Source: an uncultured Chitinophagaceae bacterium (lineage in GTDB: Bacteria; Bacteroidota; Bacteroidia; Chitinophagales; Chitinophagaceae). From it: a stretch of 11,454 bases of DNA. The stretch lies in the NCBI GenBank assembly GCA_903832075.1, contig CAILAF010000464.1, positions 1 through 11,454 on the forward strand, read 5' to 3'. Position numbers and translations under genes: made by a program. The notes under the pieces were generated by a model that was not told the origin of the DNA, ran no database searches, and saw only the letters and a list, made by a program, of their open reading frames with translations. Shown here piece after piece: positions 6,895 through 11,454 of the stretch; position 1 is the stretch's first letter; each line of letters starts with the position of its first letter.

Positions 6895-6943
6895 AAGGAA
6901 TTAGTTTGAATTTCATCGGCAGAATTTCTCTTCTTAATTCCTT
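6895..6943. repeat. Inverted repeat adjoining the kinase start codon
   Basis: AAGGAATTA (6895-6903) and TAATTCCTT (6935-6943) are perfect 9-bp arms with 31 bases between them; the second arm ends 5 bases before the ATG at 6949. In mRNA this could place the translation start at the base of a hairpin. It may instead be a protein-binding site or chance. Confidence 0.3.
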
Positions 6944-6948
6944 CTAAG

Positions 6949-9900
6949 ATGGATAAAGCAAATATTACTAAGAAAAAAAATACAGAAGAAGCGCTTAACG
7001 AAACTGCGATACGTTTACAAAAATATTTAAATCAAACCACTGATGCTTTATTTGTTCATGATTTTCAAGGGCATTTTCTAGATGTTAATCAACGTGCTTG
7101 TGATAGTCTTGGATATACTCGTGAAGAATTGTTGCAGATGAGTGTTTTAGATTTGGAAGCAGATTTTAATTTAGCACAAGCACAAGCTGAATGGATTAAA
7201 ATTAAACCTAACGAACCTTTTACATTACAAGGACATCATCGCAAAAAAGATGGAACCATATTCCCAGTTGAAGTTCAGTTTGGTTGTTTCGATTTAAAAG
7301 GGATACGCTATTATTTAGGGTTAGTAAGAGATATAAGTGAAAGAAAGAAAACAGAAGAGCTATTAAAGAAAAGTGAGCAACAATTTCGATCTCTCATTGA
7401 AAATTTAAATGTTGGAATTTTAAAGCAAGGACCTAATGCAGAAATGCTTCTTTCTAATAATGCTGCATTAGAAATGTTGGGACTTACATGGGATCAATTA
7501 ATAGGTAAAACTTCTTTCGATCCCTATTGGAATGTGATACATGAAGATGGTTCTGCTTTTCCCGGACCTACACATCCTGTTCCAACTGCAATTGCAACAC
7601 TAAAACCTGTTAGAGATATTGTAATGGGCGTGTATCGTCCAACAAAAAAAGACAGAGTTTGGCTTTTAGTAAATGCAGAACCTGAATTTAATAGTGATGG
7701 AAAATTGGATCATGTAATTTGTACGTTTAGCAATATAACTGAGAAGAAAAAAATGATGGATGAAAATGCTTCTCAACTTAAGCGTTATAAAATGCTGATG
7801 CAAACATCTCATGATGAAATTCATATTTTAGATAAAAATGGAAAATTATTAGAATGGAACGATTCGTTTGCTTTGCATTTGGGCTATTCTAATGAAGAAC
7901 TTTTGAATTTACATGTTTGGGATTGGGATATGAAGTGGAATAAAAATGAATTAAAGAAAATACTTTCTGAAACAACCGATGAAGGAAACAAAGTTGAAAC
8001 GCTTCATAAATTAAAGAATGGCTCCATACGTAATATGGAAGTCAGTTTTCATAGATTTTCTGATCATGGCGAATCTTTTTATTATTCATCTGCCAAAGAT
8101 ATTACCGAACGCATACAAGCAGAAGAAATAATAAAGCAAAATATGTCTTTAACGAATGCCACACTTGAATCAATTCATAATGGCATTCTGGTTGTTGATG
8201 ACAAAGGAAAAGTAATAAAACTCAATACTACATTCACTGAAATGTGGCGAATACCGAATGCAGTTATTCAATCGGATGATGATAAAACATTATTGGGATA
8301 TATATTAGATCAACTTTCTTATCCTGATGCGTTTATTGCAAAAGTGAATGAATTATACAAAACACCTGATGCCGAAAGTTTAGATTTTATTTATTTTAAA
8401 GATGGTCGCATTTTCGAACGCATTTCTAAACCATTGTACCTCGAAAATAATAAGCATGGAAGAGTTTGGTCATTCCTTGATGTTACTGAACGAAAAAAAT
8501 CGGAAGAAAAATATCAAACAATAATTAAAACTACGGTTGATGGTTTTTGGATCGCTGATGCTTTAACAACAAAATTGCTTGATGTAAATGAAGCTTATTG
8601 TAAAATGAGTGGTTATTCGAAACAAGAACTTTTGCAAATGTCTATAGCAGATGTTGAAGCGATAGAATCAAGTGAAGAAATTAAAAAACACAATCAGAAA
8701 ATTTTTAAAGAAGGTTTCGGCTTATTTGAAACTAAGCACCGAGCTAAATCGGGCAAAATAATAGATGTAGAAATAAGTGTTACTTATTCAAATATAGATA
8801 GCGGTTTCTTTTTTGTTTTTATTCGCGATATAACAGAAAGAAAAAGAATTGAAAAAGAATTATTCGAAAATAATTTTAGGATTAATCTTTCTATGGAAAC
8901 TGCTAAAATAGCTTGGTGGGAAATGACTATAACTACCGGCAGTGTTGTTTTTCATGAACGCAAAGCGGAAATGCTGGGTTATCCTCCAGAAAAATTTAAA
9001 CATTATACAGATTTTACATCATTACTCCATCCAGAAGACTATGATAAAGCAATGAACGCGATGCGTGCACACTTTGCCGGCACAAAAGATAAATATGAAG
9101 TTGAGTATAGAATATTAACAAAGAGTGGAGCATATAAATGGTTTTATGATATTGGTTCAATTGTTTCACGAGATTCGAAAGGAAAGCCTTTGAATGTGAT
9201 GGGAATAGTAATAGATATAAGTGATCGCAAAAACGCAGAAGAAGAAATTAAAAAACAAAAACGTATTCATGAGTTTATAGGAAAAACAAATGATCTGGTT
9301 CTGAATTCAAAAGATGAAAATGAAATTTATAAAGGCATTTGCGATATAGCCGTTACTACCGGAAATTTTGTGATGGCATGGGTTGGTGTGCCTGTGGTTA
9401 ATACAAAAAATGTTAAGCCGATTGTTTGGACTGGCAAAGACGATGGATATTTGAGTGAGATTTTTATTTCTACAGAAGATAATCCTAGGGGGAATGGTCC
9501 AACAGGTAAAGCTTACCGCGAAGGAAAATATTATTATTGCAATGATATTGAGTACGGACCAGCAATGAAATTGTTTAATAAGAAAGCTATTAAACGAGGC
9601 TTTAGATCTTCTGTTGCATTTCCATTAAAAGTTGATGGTAAAGTGATAAGTGTTTTTACTACTTATGCTTCTGAAATAAATTTCTTTACCGATGAAGAAT
9701 TAGAATTGTTGGATAGCGTCTCTAAAAATATTAGTTATGCATTAACTGCTATTCAACATGAAATAAAAAGAAAAGAAGTTGAAAAAAAATTATCAAATGT
9801 TACACGGGCGATAGAACAAAGCTCAGCTTCAGTTGTTATTACTAATAAAGCCGGAACAATTGAATATGTAAATCCGGGATTTACAAAATTAACAGGGTAT

Positions 9901-11454
9901 AGTTTTGAAGAAGCCATCGGTCAAAATCCAAGAATACTTAAAACACAAAATACCAGTCCAGAAGTTTATAAAAGAATGTGGGACAACATTACTCATTCCA
10001 AAACATGGAAAGGAGAATTATTGAATAAGAAAAAAAGTGGAGAAACTTATTGGGAAAGTGTAACTATTTCTCCTATAAAAAATTCAGAAGGACAGATTAC
10101 CAACTTTGTTGCAGTAAAAGAAAATATCACCGAAAATAAAGAGAAGCAAAAAATTATTAATGATGAAAGAAATTTCTTACTCAAACTAATTGAAGGTTTG
10201 CCCGGATTCTTTTATATGTATAATCGCAAAGGACATTTTTTTAAATGGAATAAAAATTTTGAACAATTAACCGGATATAGTGCCGATGAAATTAAACAAA
10301 TGCATCCTGTTGATTTTTATGATGAACCCGAAAAAGAATTTGTAAGAAAAAGAATTGAAAGTGTATTTGATGGTAGCGCACCAGCATCTGCAGAAGTAAG
10401 CCTTTATGCAAAAAACAAAACAAAAATTCCTCTGTTGATCAATAGTTGGAAGATTGATTATGGCGGGGAAACATTATTAGTGGGTGTTGGAACTGATTTA
10501 ATAGCATTAAAAGAAAAGGAAAGAGAAGCGAAGATGTTAGCAGAAGTTATAGAAAACTCTGCTGCCTATATTAATATTGCAGATTTAGAAAGGGGCTTTA
10601 TATATATGAATAAAGCAGCAAGAAAGAGATTAGGCGTTGGTGATGGGGATATAACAAAGTTTAAAGTTGATCAATTCAGATCTGAGAAATCTAAAAAGAG
10701 TATTAGTGAAATTGATAGATTAATAAAAGAAACAGGCAGGTGGAATGGCGAAACCAGTTTTTTAACTTTTAGTGGAAAAGAAGTACCGGTAATTCAAACG
10801 CTATTCCTTCATAAAAATGTTGGTGGAGCTGCACCGTATGTTTCTGCAACATCTATTGATATTTCATTATTAAAAGAAAAAGAAGCTGAGTTACAAAAGC
10901 TTGCCGGTATTATTGAAAATTCAAAAGCTTTAGTTTTCATTGTTGACTTTGCAATGAATTTATTGTACATCAATCCATCGGCAAAAGAAAAATTTGAAAT
11001 TGGTGCTGACGAAGATATAAGTGTTTTATCGGCATTAGATTTTGTGCCTGATGAAACAAAGGAGCGGATGAAAATTGAAGAAGCAAAACTTTTAGCAGAC
11101 GGGAAATGGAGTGGCGAAATAAATTTTATGACGAGAAGTGGCAAAGTGTTTCCTACAATAGAAGTTGCTCTTATTCATAAAGATGAAGACAATGTTCCTA
11201 AATTTATTTCACTTACTTTATTAGATATAACCGAACGTAAAGAAGCAGAAGATAAAATAAATAAACTGAATGCCGAATTAAGAGAACTCTCCAGCCACAT
11301 TCAAATTGAAGTAGAAAAAGAACGTGCTTATGTTGCCAAACAAATACATGATGAGTTCGCACAAAACATTTTTGCATTAAATATGAATGCATCGTGGTTG
11401 AAATCTAAAGTAAAAGATAAAAATGAGGAAGTCCAAAAGATTATTGATGAACAA
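6949..11454 (+). CDS. Giant multi-PAS/GAF sensor histidine kinase (HisKA_3 type), C-terminus cut by window edge
   Basis: The frame is open from the first ATG after an in-frame stop (6907-6909) to the window end, 1502 codons. Approximate domains by residue: PAS 25-133, 145-265, 278-388, 400-515, 520-633, 643-760 (PAS_3 style, LLHPEDYD); GAF 772-940 (GPTGKAYREGKYYYCNDIE at 850-868); PAS 948-1062, 1070-1185, 1195-1305, 1315-1430. Many PAS units end in the linker DI(S/T)ERK or a variant. A coiled linker leads to ERAYVAKQIHDEFAQNIFAL (1459-1478), the HisKA_3 dimerisation segment with phosphoacceptor His1467. The HATPase_c domain should follow outside the window. No transmembrane, signal or HAMP segment is visible, so it is probably a cytosolic sensor; HisKA_3 kinases usually signal to LuxR/NarL-type regulators, which may be encoded next. 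The ligands are unknown. It starts 175 bp after hutU on the same strand; a link with histidine use is not shown. Its composition resembles its neighbours. Confidence 0.93.
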   Translation, partial: MDKANITKKKNTEEALNETAIRLQKYLNQTTDALFVHDFQGHFLDVNQRACDSLGYTREELLQMSVLDLEADFNLAQAQAEWIKIKPNEPFTLQGHHRKKDGTIFPVEVQFGCFDLKGIRYYLGLVRDISERKKTEELLKKSEQQFRSLIENLNVGILKQGPNAEMLLSNNAALEMLGLTWDQLIGKTSFDPYWNVIHEDGSAFPGPTHPVPTAIATLKPVRDIVMGVYRPTKKDRVWLLVNAEPEFNSDGKLDHVICTFSNITEKKKMMDENASQLKRYKMLMQTSHDEIHILDKNGKLLEWNDSFALHLGYSNEELLNLHVWDWDMKWNKNELKKILSETTDEGNKVETLHKLKNGSIRNMEVSFHRFSDHGESFYYSSAKDITERIQAEEIIKQNMSLTNATLESIHNGILVVDDKGKVIKLNTTFTEMWRIPNAVIQSDDDKTLLGYILDQLSYPDAFIAKVNELYKTPDAESLDFIYFKDGRIFERISKPLYLENNKHGRVWSFLDVTERKKSEEKYQTIIKTTVDGFWIADALTTKLLDVNEAYCKMSGYSKQELLQMSIADVEAIESSEEIKKHNQKIFKEGFGLFETKHRAKSGKIIDVEISVTYSNIDSGFFFVFIRDITERKRIEKELFENNFRINLSMETAKIAWWEMTITTGSVVFHERKAEMLGYPPEKFKHYTDFTSLLHPEDYDKAMNAMRAHFAGTKDKYEVEYRILTKSGAYKWFYDIGSIVSRDSKGKPLNVMGIVIDISDRKNAEEEIKKQKRIHEFIGKTNDLVLNSKDENEIYKGICDIAVTTGNFVMAWVGVPVVNTKNVKPIVWTGKDDGYLSEIFISTEDNPRGNGPTGKAYREGKYYYCNDIEYGPAMKLFNKKAIKRGFRSSVAFPLKVDGKVISVFTTYASEINFFTDEELELLDSVSKNISYALTAIQHEIKRKEVEKKLSNVTRAIEQSSASVVITNKAGTIEYVNPGFTKLTGYSFEEAIGQNPRILKTQNTSPEVYKRMWDNITHSKTWKGELLNKKKSGETYWESVTISPIKNSEGQITNFVAVKENITENKEKQKIINDERNFLLKLIEGLPGFFYMYNRKGHFFKWNKNFEQLTGYSADEIKQMHPVDFYDEPEKEFVRKRIESVFDGSAPASAEVSLYAKNKTKIPLLINSWKIDYGGETLLVGVGTDLIALKEKEREAKMLAEVIENSAAYINIADLERGFIYMNKAARKRLGVGDGDITKFKVDQFRSEKSKKSISEIDRLIKETGRWNGETSFLTFSGKEVPVIQTLFLHKNVGGAAPYVSATSIDISLLKEKEAELQKLAGIIENSKALVFIVDFAMNLLYINPSAKEKFEIGADEDISVLSALDFVPDETKERMKIEEAKLLADGKWSGEINFMTRSGKVFPTIEVALIHKDEDNVPKFISLTLLDITERKEAEDKINKLNAELRELSSHIQIEVEKERAYVAKQIHDEFAQNIFALNMNASWLKSKVKDKNEEVQKIIDEQ

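Noticed and set aside
10809..11144. 111-codon open frame on the minus strand
   Set aside because: It lies wholly inside the kinase gene, antisense to the last two PAS domains; the product is low-complexity (Ser/Phe-rich) with no recognisable family.

Overview
The window is AT-rich DNA that looks like a Bacteroidota chromosome, most likely from the Chitinophagaceae or a near relative. The reasons are protein style (a nuclease with a UVR tail, a HisKA_3 kinase carrying a very large PAS array), the lack of clear Shine-Dalgarno sequences, a good match to the Bacteroidota promoter pattern TTTG / TAnnTTTG before etfB, and intergenic low-complexity repeats of a style I associate with this phylum. 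The lineage is inferred; there is no rRNA gene or other taxonomic marker.

Left part (1-2627, minus strand): a co-directional housekeeping run, read right to left: a bifunctional-nuclease-family protein with a UVR tail, ispE (isoprenoid precursor synthesis), a plsC-type acyltransferase (phospholipid synthesis), and the first 90 or so residues of priA (replication restart), cut by the window edge. Gaps are 69, 39 and 51 bp, which fits one transcript.

Middle part (2696-4575, minus strand): etfB then etfA, the two subunits of an electron-transfer flavoprotein. They have a recognisable promoter before etfB, a strong intrinsic terminator after etfA, and a 123-bp repeat-filled spacer between them. 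The most likely starts of both genes are downstream of the longest possible ones.

Right part (4668-11454, plus strand): a small TPR protein divergent from etfB, then hutU (urocanate hydratase of histidine breakdown), then a giant gene open to the window end. This last gene encodes at least 1502 residues: ten PAS-type domains and one GAF domain followed by a HisKA_3 phosphoacceptor segment. It has no transmembrane segment, so it is probably a cytosolic sensor histidine kinase; its ATPase domain lies beyond the edge.

Nothing here is clearly a new defence, mobile or biosynthetic system. I see no CRISPR array, IS element, tRNA or rRNA. The points most worth a second look are the architecture of the giant kinase (including a LOV/NifL-like PAS without the photoactive cysteine, and internally duplicated PAS units) and the intergenic repeats.
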